49,893 nucleotides of DNA from Desulfovibrionaceae bacterium (GTDB lineage Bacteria; Desulfobacterota; Desulfovibrionia; Desulfovibrionales; Desulfovibrionaceae): the NCBI GenBank assembly GCA_015709315.1, contig JACCQI010000024.1, forward strand, positions 1-49,893. The letters are read 5' to 3'. Of the stretch, positions 39,074 to 46,851 are shown one piece after another. The position numbers and the translations under genes were made by a program. Under the pieces are notes generated by a model. It was given only the letters and a program-made list of their open reading frames with translations, did not search any database and was not told where the DNA came from. Each line of letters starts with the position of its first letter. Positions within the stretch are counted from its first letter, which is position 1.

Positions 39074-39120
39074 TTGACACCTCCCACACCGATGCCTATT
39101 TCCTAAAATGATAATTATTA
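39074..39120 (+). promoter_or_regulatory. msrAB promoter with a Fur-like operator
   Basis: Perfect -35 TTGACA (39074-39079), 17-base spacer, weak -10 TATTTC (39097-39102). Over the expected transcription start lies AATGATAATTATTA (39107-39120), 13 of 14 bases matching the central part of the classic Fur box. Binding by Fur or a PerR-like relative would link this gene to iron or peroxide. Confidence 0.5.
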
Positions 39121-39148
39121 CCACAAAGCATAAACGGAGGCGGCTGAC

Positions 39149-40264
39149 GTGTCCCGAAAAATCGCTCTGCCCCTGTTCGCGGGGGCGTTCATAACGCTGC
39201 TGGCATTGCTGTTTACCCTGTTTTCCGCACCCAAGGGGGTTGCCATGACCGACGACAAGAAACCTGATGTGTCCAACGCGGAAATCGCCACCCTGGCGGG
39301 CGGCTGCTTCTGGTGCGTGGAATCCGACATGGAAAAACTGCCCGGCGTCATCGACGTGGTGTCCGGCTATGCGGGCGGCGAGGTGGAAAACCCCACGTAC
39401 GAACAGGTCAATGCCGGGGATACCGGCCACCGTGAGGCCGTGCAGGTCTATTTCGACCCGGACGCGGTGAGCTACGCCCAGGTGCTGGATTATTTCTGGC
39501 GCTACTTCGACCCCACCGACGCAGGCGGTTCATTCGGCGACCGGGGCTTCCAGTACTCCTCCGCCATCTTCTACCATTCCGAAGCCCAACGCGAGGTCGC
39601 CGAGGCGTCCAAAAAGACGCTGGACGAATCGGGCCGGTTCAATGCGCCCGTGGTCACGCCCGTCCTGGCGTTCACGAACTTCTATCCGGCCGAGGGCTAC
39701 CACCAGAACTTCTGCCGGCTCAATCCCACGCGCTACAAAACCTACCGCACATTCTCGGGCCGCGACCGGTTCGTGAAGGAGCATTGGGGCGACAAGGCCG
39801 GAGCAACCTCCGCCGGGAACAAGGCCGACTTCGTCAAGCCCGACGACCGGACGCTCAGGGAGACCCTCACCCCGCTTCAGTACGAGGTCACCCAGCAGTC
39901 GGGCACCGAGGCCCCGTTCCAAAACAAATACTGGGACAACAAGCGCGAAGGCATCTACGTGGACGTGGTCAGCGGCGAGCCGCTCTTCTCGAGCCGGGAC
40001 AAATTCGACTCCGGCACGGGCTGGCCGAGCTTCACCCGCCCGCTCGACCCCGTCAACGTGATCGACATGGAGGACGATAGCCTCTTCATGCGGCGCACCG
40101 AAGTCCGCAGCAAGTCCGGTGACTCCCACCTGGGCCATGTGTTCGACGACGGCCCCGACCCCACCGGGCAGCGATACTGCATCAATTCCGCCGCGTTGCG
40201 ATTCATCCCCAAGGAAGACCTTAAAAAAGAAGGCTACGAGAAATATATTGAATTTTTTCAATAG
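39149..40264 (+). CDS. msrAB: Exported bifunctional methionine sulfoxide reductase MsrAB
   Basis: The 371-residue protein begins with a signal peptide or membrane anchor (about 5-26), then an MsrA domain (about 46-205) with catalytic GCFWC (Cys53, Cys56) and GYAGG, and an MsrB domain (about 230-365) with [22 protein letters not shown] and the catalytic [11 protein letters not shown]. Together they reduce both methionine sulfoxide epimers in the periplasm. The two CxxC zinc sites of many MsrB proteins are absent. Start is GTG at 39149 with CGGAGG about 8 bases upstream. In an anaerobe this is an oxygen or hypochlorite defence enzyme, fitting the Fur-like operator upstream. Confidence 0.95.
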   Translation: MSRKIALPLFAGAFITLLALLFTLFSAPKGVAMTDDKKPDVSNAEIATLAGGCFWCVESDMEKLPGVIDVVSGYAGGEVENPTYEQVNAGDTGHREAVQVYFDPDAVSYAQVLDYFWRYFDPTDAGGSFGDRGFQYSSAIFYHSEAQREVAEASKKTLDESGRFNAPVVTPVLAFTNFYPAEGYHQNFCRLNPTRYKTYRTFSGRDRFVKEHWGDKAGATSAGNKADFVKPDDRTLRETLTPLQYEVTQQSGTEAPFQNKYWDNKREGIYVDVVSGEPLFSSRDKFDSGTGWPSFTRPLDPVNVIDMEDDSLFMRRTEVRSKSGDSHLGHVFDDGPDPTGQRYCINSAALRFIPKEDLKKEGYEKYIEFFQ

Positions 40265-40417
40265 ATTGAGATAACGTCCGAATACGCCGGGGAAGACTTG
40301 CGCGGTGCCGCAAGCTCCCCGTGCCGCAACGCAACCCTTTATAATTTCTCACAAGCGTCCCGCAGAGGCTTGGCTCGGACCGCACGGAGTGGTAATACCC
40401 CGAGGGGAGACAAATGC

Positions 40418-41185
40418 ATGTTTGCGGTCCGAAAATCCCTGCTGACATTATTGGCCGTCGCACTGGCCTTGTTTGCCCTGTCCGGGGCCGAGGCCCGGGC
40501 GGGCAATCGCGTCCGGCTGGTGTGCGACATCTGGCCCCCGTACCAATTCCGTACCGGCACCGGCGTCGGCGGCATGTCCGTGGAGATCGTCAAGGCCGTG
40601 TACGGCCGATTGGGCTACACCGAGTTCGACATCCAGGCCTTTCCCTGGAAGCGCGCCATGGACGCCATCCGGTTCGGCGAGGCCGACGCGCTCTTTTCGG
40701 CCAACCTGACCACGGCACGCGCCGTGTACCTGTGTTATCCCGATGAACCTCTGTTCGAGTCCAGCTGGGTCGTCTGGACCAGGGCGGGCAGTTGCATCCT
40801 GACCCTGGACGACCTCAGGGGCAAGCGGCTGGGCGTGGTGCTCGGGTACAGCTACACGGACGAATTCCGGGAATTCATCCAGGCCAACTGCCTGGTGGAA
40901 GAGGCGCACAACGACCGGATCAATTTCAAGAAGCTCAGCCTGGGCCGCCTGGACGCACTGGTGGCCGAGTCCGGCAACGGCGCGTACCTGACCCGCGCCC
41001 TGAACGACGAGTCCATCATCCCGATCCCGCGCATCGAGATCAAAAAGGACGGCTTGTACGTGGTGTTCAACCGCAAGCAGTGCCGCGAGGATTTCGTGAA
41101 GCGGTTCTCCGAGGAACTCAAGGCGTTCAAGCAAACCGAGGAGCACCGGCTGATACGAGCGAAGTATTTGGGAGTCGAGGACTGA
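40418..41185 (+). CDS. Periplasmic solute-binding protein (family 3-like)
   Basis: A 255-residue exported protein: cleavable signal peptide (about 1-28, ending ALSGAEARAG) and a type II periplasmic-binding fold with VRLVCDIWPPYQF, MSVEIVKAVYGRLGY, PWKRAMDAIRFGEADALFSAN, LDDLRGKRLGVVLGYSY and a C-terminal helix. This resembles the amino-acid binding family 3, in the lone-gene subgroup common in Desulfovibrio and Pseudomonas, where transporter genes are not adjacent. The ligand is unknown. ATG at 40418 with GAGGGGAG about 8 bases upstream; a frame starting at 40298 is rejected. A terminator at 41228 follows. Confidence 0.88.
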   Translation: MFAVRKSLLTLLAVALALFALSGAEARAGNRVRLVCDIWPPYQFRTGTGVGGMSVEIVKAVYGRLGYTEFDIQAFPWKRAMDAIRFGEADALFSANLTTARAVYLCYPDEPLFESSWVVWTRAGSCILTLDDLRGKRLGVVLGYSYTDEFREFIQANCLVEEAHNDRINFKKLSLGRLDALVAESGNGAYLTRALNDESIIPIPRIEIKKDGLYVVFNRKQCREDFVKRFSEELKAFKQTEEHRLIRAKYLGVED

Positions 41186-41227
41186 CGGGGGTGGCGGCTG
41201 CGCCGCCCGGCTTACGGGAAATGACGG

Positions 41228-41258
41228 CGGGAAGCTTCTTGGAGGCTTCCCGTTTTTT
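41228..41258 (+). terminator. Intrinsic terminator after the solute-binding protein gene
   Basis: An 8-bp stem (CGGGAAGC/GCTTCCCG) is followed directly by six T residues, 43 bases past the stop. Confidence 0.8.
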
Positions 41259-41412
41259 GTTGGGGGAAAAGAGCCGTCGCTGGCGCTCCTCCCAGTTTTT
41301 TTGATGCCCTCCCGGCGGGGTTCATTTCTTTTGTTGGCCCAAAAGAAACGAACCAAAGAAAAGGGCCTGGAGGGAGCGCGGCCGCCCCGCGCTCCCGAGG
41401 CAAGAATCTGAT

Positions 41413-41488
41413 CGAATCGCCTACGCTCCCGAAACAGTCGGTCGCTCCGCTCCCTCCGAGTTTCGGGCGGAGCCGCTCCGGCGATTCG
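41413..41488. repeat. Nested palindrome, possible interspersed repeat
   Basis: Outer arms CGAATCGCC/GGCGATTCG and inner arms CCCGAAAC/GTTTCGGG can form a 76-base cruciform or hairpin. It lies at the border between GC-rich native DNA and the AT-rich BRCT gene. Copies elsewhere in the genome cannot be checked from this window. Confidence 0.55.
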
Positions 41489-41540
41489 TCAGCTTCTAAG
41501 CCGCGTGGAGACGGATGGGGCTAATTCTTTTCACTGCCTA

Positions 41541-41569
41541 TTGATCGGGTGGCATTCGAGTGGTACATA
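41541..41569 (+). promoter_or_regulatory. Candidate promoter of the BRCT gene
   Basis: TTGATC (41541-41546), a 17-base spacer and TACATA (41564-41569). The predicted transcription start is only about 6 bases before the ATG at 41582, so the mRNA would be nearly leaderless. Confidence 0.5.
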
Positions 41570-41581
41570 GTAAAACAAATA

Positions 41582-42250
41582 ATGAATAATTTAACTGCAC
41601 AGGAAAAACAAATGCTGCTTGATGACCATGGACAACCACCAAGAATTATTAACGCTCAACGAGTTGCCGACCGAGGAACTGATGAGTTGATTGGCCTATG
41701 CAAAGGAATTCTGGTTGATGAAATAGTTACCCAAGATGAAGCAGAATTTTTGCAACAATGGCTACGGCAAAATGAAGGCGCGAAAACTCAATGGCCAGGA
41801 AACATCCTTCATACTAGAATTTATGAATATCTCAAAGATGGCATATTGGATATCGAAGAAAAAGAAGAATTGTTTGAACTATTAAAATGTTTTGTTGGGG
41901 CAACAGATTCAAACATTGATCACAATGTTAGTACTGCCCTACCATTCGATTCTCCAATGCCACCACTCAATATTGTTGGAGAACTATACTGTTTTACAGG
42001 AAGAATGAATTACGGAACAAGAAACTATTGTCAATCGGTAATCAAATCTTTGGGCGGGCATATTTGCACCACTCCTCGCCAACAAAAATGCGTTGTAGTG
42101 GTAGGTTATCTTGGTAGCCGTGATTGGATTCACTCCACTCACGGAAGAAAAATCGAAAAGGCGGTTGGCTATCGAGAACGAGGTTTACCGGTTGCAATCA
42201 TCTCTGAAGAACACTGGGCCAACGAGTTAGACAAAGCCATGTCCAGTTAA
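41582..42250 (+). CDS. BRCT-domain protein, AT-rich, probably acquired
   Basis: The 222-residue product has a helical N-terminal half with two similar stretches (RGTDELIGLCKGILVDEIVTQDEA broken around ELIGLCKGI, and YEYLKDGILDIEEKEELFEL), TerB-like in feel, and a C-terminal BRCT domain (about 132-215) with YCFTGRMNYGTR, IKSLGG and the final Trp helix SEEHWANEL, closest to the BRCT domain of NAD-dependent DNA ligase. BRCT domains bind DNA ends or partner proteins; the role here is unknown. Base composition is about 40% GC by eye against about 65% around it, which indicates transfer. GTG at 41549 is an alternative start but overlaps the predicted promoter. No Shine-Dalgarno precedes either start. 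Confidence 0.8.
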   Translation: MNNLTAQEKQMLLDDHGQPPRIINAQRVADRGTDELIGLCKGILVDEIVTQDEAEFLQQWLRQNEGAKTQWPGNILHTRIYEYLKDGILDIEEKEELFELLKCFVGATDSNIDHNVSTALPFDSPMPPLNIVGELYCFTGRMNYGTRNYCQSVIKSLGGHICTTPRQQKCVVVVGYLGSRDWIHSTHGRKIEKAVGYRERGLPVAIISEEHWANELDKAMSS

Positions 42251-42265
42251 TCGTTATCCAAGAGA

Positions 42266-42289
42266 AAGGCCGCCCATCCGGGCGGCCTT
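42266..42289. terminator. Bidirectional terminator between the BRCT gene and the cysK fusion
   Basis: A 10-bp perfect stem (AAGGCCGCCC/GGGCGGCCTT) with an ATCC loop lies between the convergent genes; T-rich sequence follows on the plus side and TTTC on the minus side. Confidence 0.8.
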
Positions 42290-42314
42290 CTTCGTTCCAT
42301 ATCGCAAATAAAAT

Positions 42315-44594
42315 CTAACCGTTGAACACCCTCGGCACGCCGCCGGTGTCCTCTACCCGGAATCCGGCCTCCGCAATCTTGTCGCGCAACTCGTCGGACA
42401 GGGCGAAGTCCTTGGCGTCGCGGGCCTTCTGGCGGTCGGCGACCAGGCCCTGGACCTCGGCCGGGAGATCGGCGAGCGGGACCGGCATCTGGGCCGGGTC
42501 GAGAATGCCCAGGATGGCGTCGATGGCCGTGAGCTCGTCCAGGCAGGCGCGGGCCGCCGGGCCGGTCAGCGCGTTGTTGCTTGCCCAGCCGTTGACCTGC
42601 TTCACGAACTTGAACAGAACCGGCCAGAAATGGTGCAGGGCCAAGGTGTCGTCCATGGCCTTGCGGAAGCCCACCTTGAGGTCGAACACCGCCTGTTCCA
42701 CATCCTGCGGCACGCTGTCGCCGCGCGCGTCCAGGCAGAGCGTCAGGACCACGGCGCATTCCTGAATCTTGCGCCAGTTGCGCGCCCACATGCCCAGGGT
42801 CTCGCCCGAGGCGCACAGGGGCTTGCGGCTGGCGACGGAAAGCAGCCACAACCGGGCCGCGCGGTATCCGCCGAGCTTGTCGGCCACGGTCGAAAGCGTT
42901 TCGCCCTCGCCGTCCACGGCCTGCTGGGCCGCCATCCACGCCTGAAGCTCGCGGCCCGCCGTGCTCCAGATGGCGCGCAGGTTTTCCAGATGCGGGAAGC
43001 GATGCTTGTCCGAGCCGATCATCACGTCGATGCGCGGCAGCACGTCGAGCGCCATGGCCGCGTGCTGCAAGAACCAGCTCGGCCGCACGTTGCCCCATTC
43101 GGTCTCCAGCACCTCGCCCCGCTTCAAGTCGATCAGCGTGGCCCGCTTCAGGAGCGTGAAATCGAGGGGGTTGTCCTTGACGTAGGCGCCCAGGTCCACG
43201 GTGCGGCCGCCGGACACCTTGTCCATGTCCACGGTGCCGATCTCGCCGTACCGCTTGTCGCGAAACACGTCGAAATACACGCTGCGGAGCTTCTCGTAGG
43301 CCAGCCCCTTGCCCATGAGCCGGGTACACAGGGCCACCGAGGTGTCGTTGCTGACCGAGGACAGGGGAAAATTCACGGAACCGTCCACGCCCAGCAGCCG
43401 GGCGCGGTCCAGGATGGCCTCCCGCCACTTCTCGGCAAATTCTTCGCGCGGCGTGCCGGTCTCGCGGGCCGCGCTCAGGGTGCGGTCGTCCATGTCGGTC
43501 AGGCCCACGGCCGCGTCCACGGCCGTGCCGCGCGCGGCCATGTACCGGGCGAACACGTCCAGCAGCGCCACGCGCCGCCAGGCGTCCAGGCCATCCGGGT
43601 TGTCCAGGCTCGGCCCCATGGTGTACGCGCCCAGCCCGGCCCCGGCGTCGAGATGCTTCTCCGTGTTCGAGGCCATGTCGAAGATGGTCGCGCCGCCGCC
43701 GGACTGCTGCCGGTAGAGATGGGTGGAAAGATAGCGCTCGCCCGAGTCCGGGAAGATGCAGACGATCAGCCCCTTGTCCAGCCGCTCGGCCAGTTGCAGG
43801 GCACCGCCCAGGGCCGCGCCCGAACTCATGCCCGCGAAGATGCCCTCCTCACGCGCCAGCTTGCGGCAGTTCTCGAAGGCGGTTTCGTCCTCCACGTGCA
43901 GGATCTCGTCGAGCTGCGTTTTGTCGTAGATGCCCGGCGGGTAGGATTCGAGCATGTTCTTGAGGCCCTGAATCTTGTGGCCCGCATAGGGTTCCACGGC
44001 GGCCACGTAGACGTTGCCCTCCTGGTGCAGCCGCTTGGCGATGCCCATGGCCGTGCCCGAGGTGCCGAGCGTCATCACGCAATGGGTGACCGCGCCGCCC
44101 GTCTGCTCCCAGATTTCCCGGCCCGTGCCGTTGTAGTGGGCGTCGATGGAGGCCGGGTTGTTGTACTGGTCCATAAGCACGTACTTGTCCGGCTCCTCGC
44201 GGGCGTAGCGATACGCCTGCTCGATGGCCCCGTCCGTGGCCAGCCTGCCCGGCGTCAGCTCCAGCTCCGCGCCGTAGGCGGCCATGATCATCTTGCGCTC
44301 CTCGGAGGCCGTTTCCGGCATGATCAGCTTGATGCGGTAGCCCTTGATGGCGGCCACCATGGCCAGGCCCACGCCGGTATTGCCCGAGGTGGCCTCGATG
44401 ATGATCTTGTCCCTGGTCAGTTCGCCGGACTTTTCGGCGGCCTGGATCATGGCGGCGGCCACGCGGTCCTTGATGGAGCCGCCGGGATTCCGGCACTCGA
44501 TCTTGGCCAGAATCGTGACGCCCGGATTGGGATTGAGGTGGCGGATCTCCACCAACGGCGTATCGCCTATAAGCGCGAGCAAATCCTTGTTCAT
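42315..44594 (-). CDS. Cysteine synthase fused to a degenerate cysteinyl-tRNA synthetase-like domain
   Basis: Residues about 1-295 are a PLP-dependent O-acetylserine sulfhydrylase/CBS-type enzyme: PLP lysine Lys42 in NPGGSIKDR, TSGNTGVGLA, the phosphate loop GTSGTAMG and the C-terminal FPDSGERYLST. Residues about 320-759 align with class Ia cysteinyl-tRNA synthetase through its catalytic, anticodon-binding and C-terminal regions, ending in DRQKARDAKDFALSDELRD, typical of CysRS. The active-site signatures are gone: CGPTVYD is MGPSLDN, HIGH is missing, KMSKS is replaced by GEGETLS, and FPHHENE is FPHLENL. It therefore probably synthesises cysteine but cannot charge tRNA. There is no internal stop or frameshift. 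A genuine cysS must exist elsewhere. The region upstream has an inverted repeat. Confidence 0.9.
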   Translation of the reverse strand: MNKDLLALIGDTPLVEIRHLNPNPGVTILAKIECRNPGGSIKDRVAAAMIQAAEKSGELTRDKIIIEATSGNTGVGLAMVAAIKGYRIKLIMPETASEERKMIMAAYGAELELTPGRLATDGAIEQAYRYAREEPDKYVLMDQYNNPASIDAHYNGTGREIWEQTGGAVTHCVMTLGTSGTAMGIAKRLHQEGNVYVAAVEPYAGHKIQGLKNMLESYPPGIYDKTQLDEILHVEDETAFENCRKLAREEGIFAGMSSGAALGGALQLAERLDKGLIVCIFPDSGERYLSTHLYRQQSGGGATIFDMASNTEKHLDAGAGLGAYTMGPSLDNPDGLDAWRRVALLDVFARYMAARGTAVDAAVGLTDMDDRTLSAARETGTPREEFAEKWREAILDRARLLGVDGSVNFPLSSVSNDTSVALCTRLMGKGLAYEKLRSVYFDVFRDKRYGEIGTVDMDKVSGGRTVDLGAYVKDNPLDFTLLKRATLIDLKRGEVLETEWGNVRPSWFLQHAAMALDVLPRIDVMIGSDKHRFPHLENLRAIWSTAGRELQAWMAAQQAVDGEGETLSTVADKLGGYRAARLWLLSVASRKPLCASGETLGMWARNWRKIQECAVVLTLCLDARGDSVPQDVEQAVFDLKVGFRKAMDDTLALHHFWPVLFKFVKQVNGWASNNALTGPAARACLDELTAIDAILGILDPAQMPVPLADLPAEVQGLVADRQKARDAKDFALSDELRDKIAEAGFRVEDTGGVPRVFNG

Positions 44595-44624
44595 CCTACT
44601 GCCCTGAAATCATGTGGTTTGGTA

Positions 44625-44678
44625 ATGCCAGTCGATGGACGCACCGTAAGGGAATATCGAGGCGGGCGCAACTGGCAT
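44625..44678. promoter_or_regulatory. Inverted repeat in the divergent cysK-fusion/DUF115 upstream region
   Basis: ATGCCAGT (44625-44632) and ACTGGCAT (44671-44678) are exact 8-base inverted copies 38 bases apart, within the 139 bases between two divergent genes. They may form a leader stem or a pair of operator half-sites. No convincing -35/-10 pair was assigned. Confidence 0.35.
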
Positions 44679-44733
44679 CAAACGTGCAAATCACGCCCAG
44701 GACCGTCCATTTTTTGAGCCAGGCGAGGAAAGC

Positions 44734-46503
44734 ATGAACCCATACCCCTTTCTGAAAGACAACATCGAGTACCTTCAGCGCACCGGAAACCCCATCTTCG
44801 GGTGGCTTTCCGGCCAGGATTTCCACATCGACAGGCTGACCAACAACCTTTTCGTCAACGAGCACGGGCTGCTCGACTGGCGCATGAACTCCGGCAAGGG
44901 GATGCTGGAATCCCTCCGGCCCGAGGGGCTGTACGCGGGCTGGCTGCCCAAGGAAAAGGCCGACACCTCGGCCACCTTCGTGGTCGGCGCGAACCTGGGC
45001 TACGGGCTCAACCACCTGCTCAAGAACACGCCCGACACCCACAAGATCATGCTCGTGGAGCCGCGCACCGAGATGCTGCTCGCCTGCCTGGGGCAGACCG
45101 ACTACCGCCCGTTCTTCGAGAACAGGAAATTTCACCTCATGGTGCCGGACGAACGGTTTGTGGCCGAGGTCATCAAAAACCTCGACCTCCAGTTCATCTA
45201 CGGCCAGATCCACCTCAAGGGCGACCTGCCCAGCCGCCAGCTCGGGCCGGAATACGCCCGCTGGACCACGCTGATAAAGAATCGGCTGGAAAACTTCTCG
45301 CTGGAGCTGTCCACCCTGCGCTTCCGCCAGGACGTCATGGTCCGCAACGAGATCGACAACTTCAAGCGGGCCATGCGCGACGGCAGCCTGAAATCCATCG
45401 CGGGCAAGGCGGCCGGCGTGGGCGCGGTCATCCTCGGCGCGGGCCCCAGCCTGGAGGAGATGGCCCCCCGGATCAAGGAACGGCCCGGCCACGCGCTCTA
45501 CACCTGCGCGTTGCAGACCATGCCCGTGCTCCAGCGGCTCGGCATCAAGCCCCACCTGTGCGCGGCCATCGACTACGACGGCTCCATGCTCAAGATTTTC
45601 GAACGCCTGGACCCGGACTTCGCGGCCGACGTCCCGCTCATCTACTCCACCAAGGTGGACCCCATGCTGCTCAAGCGGTACCCCGGCCCCACCCTGCCGC
45701 TGTGGACCGTGGGCGGCATGGGCACCTACGTGCTGAACGAACGCGACCTGGTGCTCGACGCGGGCGGCAACGTGTCCGTGACCCTGTCGCGGTTGTTGCG
45801 GACCTGCGGCGTGAGCCACATCCTCATGGTCGGCCAGGACTACGCCTGGATCAGGGGCAAATCCCACGCGGCGGGCCACCACGGGACCCAGACCAAGATC
45901 GTCCGCCGCTCCTTCCACCAGGACACCAAGAACATGGACGGCGAAACCATTCTGACCACGGTTCAGTACATGACCGCCAAGCGCGAGCTGGAATACGACC
46001 TCAAGCAGGCGAATTTCCCCATCTACAACGTGTACGGCGGCGGCGCGCCCATCGAGGGCACCGAGGCCATCACACTGGACGACGCCTACTCGCGGGGCAT
46101 CCTGGCTTCCGCACCCGGCAGCGTGGACCGATTCATGACCGCGCTCATGGCCTGCCGGAAGGCCGCGCCGCCCATCCGCCTGGAACCCCGCTCGCCCATG
46201 TGGACCACGTCCATGCGGAACGCGGAAAAACACCTGGGCAAGCTGTTCAAGCACATTAAGGACAACCAGGACGACATCCACAAGGCCCTGGAGCGTATCG
46301 AAATGTTCATCAAGCAGGACCCGCTCTACATGCCCTACCTGTTCAACGAAACCCTGGATCTGGCCGGGCTGACGCGGGCCAAGGCGCGGCACGAGCCGTC
46401 CGACCTCCGGGAATTCAAGGCCATCGCCAAACGCATCCTGAAAAAGGTCCGGGAAATGGACCGCAAGATCACCTTCATCGACGAAAAGACGGCCGCCGCC
46501 TAG
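44734..46503 (+). CDS. MptE-like DUF115 protein (Maf/flagellin glycosylation-like)
   Basis: A 589-residue soluble protein. The core (about 195-400) is the DUF115 / 6-hydroxymethylpterin pyrophosphokinase MptE-like domain, recognisable by AVILGAGPSLEEMAPRIKE, LCAAIDYDGSMLKIFERL, GGNVSVTLSRLL and SHILMVGQDYAW. In many bacteria such proteins (motility accessory factors) add nonulosonic acids to flagellin; others have unknown targets. The N-terminal part contains a second Rossmann-like stretch (ATFVVGANLGYGLNHLL, MLVEPRTEML), also seen in Maf proteins. The C terminus is helical. GAGGAAAG precedes the ATG. No flagellin or sugar biosynthesis genes are in the window, so the acceptor is unknown. Confidence 0.82.
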   Translation: MNPYPFLKDNIEYLQRTGNPIFGWLSGQDFHIDRLTNNLFVNEHGLLDWRMNSGKGMLESLRPEGLYAGWLPKEKADTSATFVVGANLGYGLNHLLKNTPDTHKIMLVEPRTEMLLACLGQTDYRPFFENRKFHLMVPDERFVAEVIKNLDLQFIYGQIHLKGDLPSRQLGPEYARWTTLIKNRLENFSLELSTLRFRQDVMVRNEIDNFKRAMRDGSLKSIAGKAAGVGAVILGAGPSLEEMAPRIKERPGHALYTCALQTMPVLQRLGIKPHLCAAIDYDGSMLKIFERLDPDFAADVPLIYSTKVDPMLLKRYPGPTLPLWTVGGMGTYVLNERDLVLDAGGNVSVTLSRLLRTCGVSHILMVGQDYAWIRGKSHAAGHHGTQTKIVRRSFHQDTKNMDGETILTTVQYMTAKRELEYDLKQANFPIYNVYGGGAPIEGTEAITLDDAYSRGILASAPGSVDRFMTALMACRKAAPPIRLEPRSPMWTTSMRNAEKHLGKLFKHIKDNQDDIHKALERIEMFIKQDPLYMPYLFNETLDLAGLTRAKARHEPSDLREFKAIAKRILKKVREMDRKITFIDEKTAAA

Positions 46504-46527
46504 GGCTTGCCGGACAAGCAACGGAAC

Positions 46528-46552
46528 ACCCCCCTTTACCGGGGATTTTTCT
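46528..46552 (+). terminator. Weak hairpin after the DUF115 gene
   Basis: A short C-run/G-run stem (CCCC/GGGG) with a TTTACC-type loop is followed by ATTTTTC. The stem is short, so terminator function is uncertain. Confidence 0.45.
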
Positions 46553-46567
46553 TTGCGTCCGGCCCCC

Positions 46568-46596
46568 TTGAAGTTCGCCCGGTTCCGTGGGATAGT
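46568..46596 (+). promoter_or_regulatory. Candidate promoter of the 65-residue gene
   Basis: TTGAAG (46568-46573), 17 bases, GATAGT (46591-46596). The ATG lies only 8 bases past the -10, implying a leaderless transcript. Confidence 0.35.
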
Positions 46597-46604
46597 CCCC
46601 CGCC

Positions 46605-46802
46605 ATGGAAGAAAAGAATCCCTACCTGGACGAGGACGGAACCCTGGTCATACCCTTTGAATGCTCGGACAACGGCTACAAGTACTGGAAGCAGGACGGC
46701 AAGCCCCTGACAGACATCCTCAAGGAACTGAAGGCCGATCCCGACATCTGGGCCAGGTACACTCACGAAAAATTCCCCGAAAACGGCGACGGCGGCGAAT
46801 AG
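46605..46802 (+). CDS. Small acidic hypothetical protein (65 residues)
   Basis: A small acidic protein with no signal peptide or membrane segment. The sequence starts MEEKNPYLDEDGTLVIPFEC and includes YKYWKQDGKPLTDILKEL and an amphipathic C-terminal part. I do not recognise the family. Its codon choice follows the GC-rich pattern of the flanking genes, and its frame opens right at a plausible promoter, which supports it being real. No Shine-Dalgarno precedes the ATG. It sits between the DUF115 gene and the PAP2 gene, with a separate predicted promoter. Confidence 0.6.
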   Translation: MEEKNPYLDEDGTLVIPFECSDNGYKYWKQDGKPLTDILKELKADPDIWARYTHEKFPENGDGGE

Positions 46803-46816
46803 CCGCGCTCCGAGCC

Positions 46817-46845
46817 TTGCCCGGACCGCCCGTCTAATCTATATC
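46817..46845 (+). promoter_or_regulatory. Candidate promoter of the PAP2-glycosyltransferase pair
   Basis: TTGCCC (46817-46822), 17 bases, TATATC (46840-46845). The ATG of the PAP2 gene starts 7 bases past the -10, so transcription would start at or next to the A of ATG. Confidence 0.4.
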
Positions 46846-46851
46846 ATCGAA

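Larger units (their letters stand above)
41186..41581. other. Repeat-rich intergenic region before the BRCT gene
   Basis: About 395 bases without a gene. It contains a terminator (41228-41258), a 9-bp inverted repeat (TTTCTTTTG/CAAAAGAAA, 41325-41348), and a larger nested palindrome: CGAATCGCC (41413-41421) pairs with GGCGATTCG (41480-41488) and inside it CCCGAAAC (41428-41435) pairs with GTTTCGGG (41460-41467). Both look like interspersed repeats of the kind scattered in proteobacterial genomes. Confidence 0.7.

Noticed and set aside
40289-40320. Hairpin after msrAB as a terminator
   Set aside because: The imperfect stem (GGGGA/TCCCC with CTTGCG/CGCAAG) is not followed by a T-run, so intrinsic termination is unlikely.
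42345-43640. The CysRS-like part as a recently broken cysS pseudogene
   Set aside because: There are no stops or frameshifts over more than 430 codons and the C-terminal signature is well kept, so it appears to be maintained.
42630-44717. Long 695-codon plus-strand frame opposite the cysK fusion
   Set aside because: Antisense shadow of the fusion gene, rich in His/Gly/Gln and with no recognisable domain.
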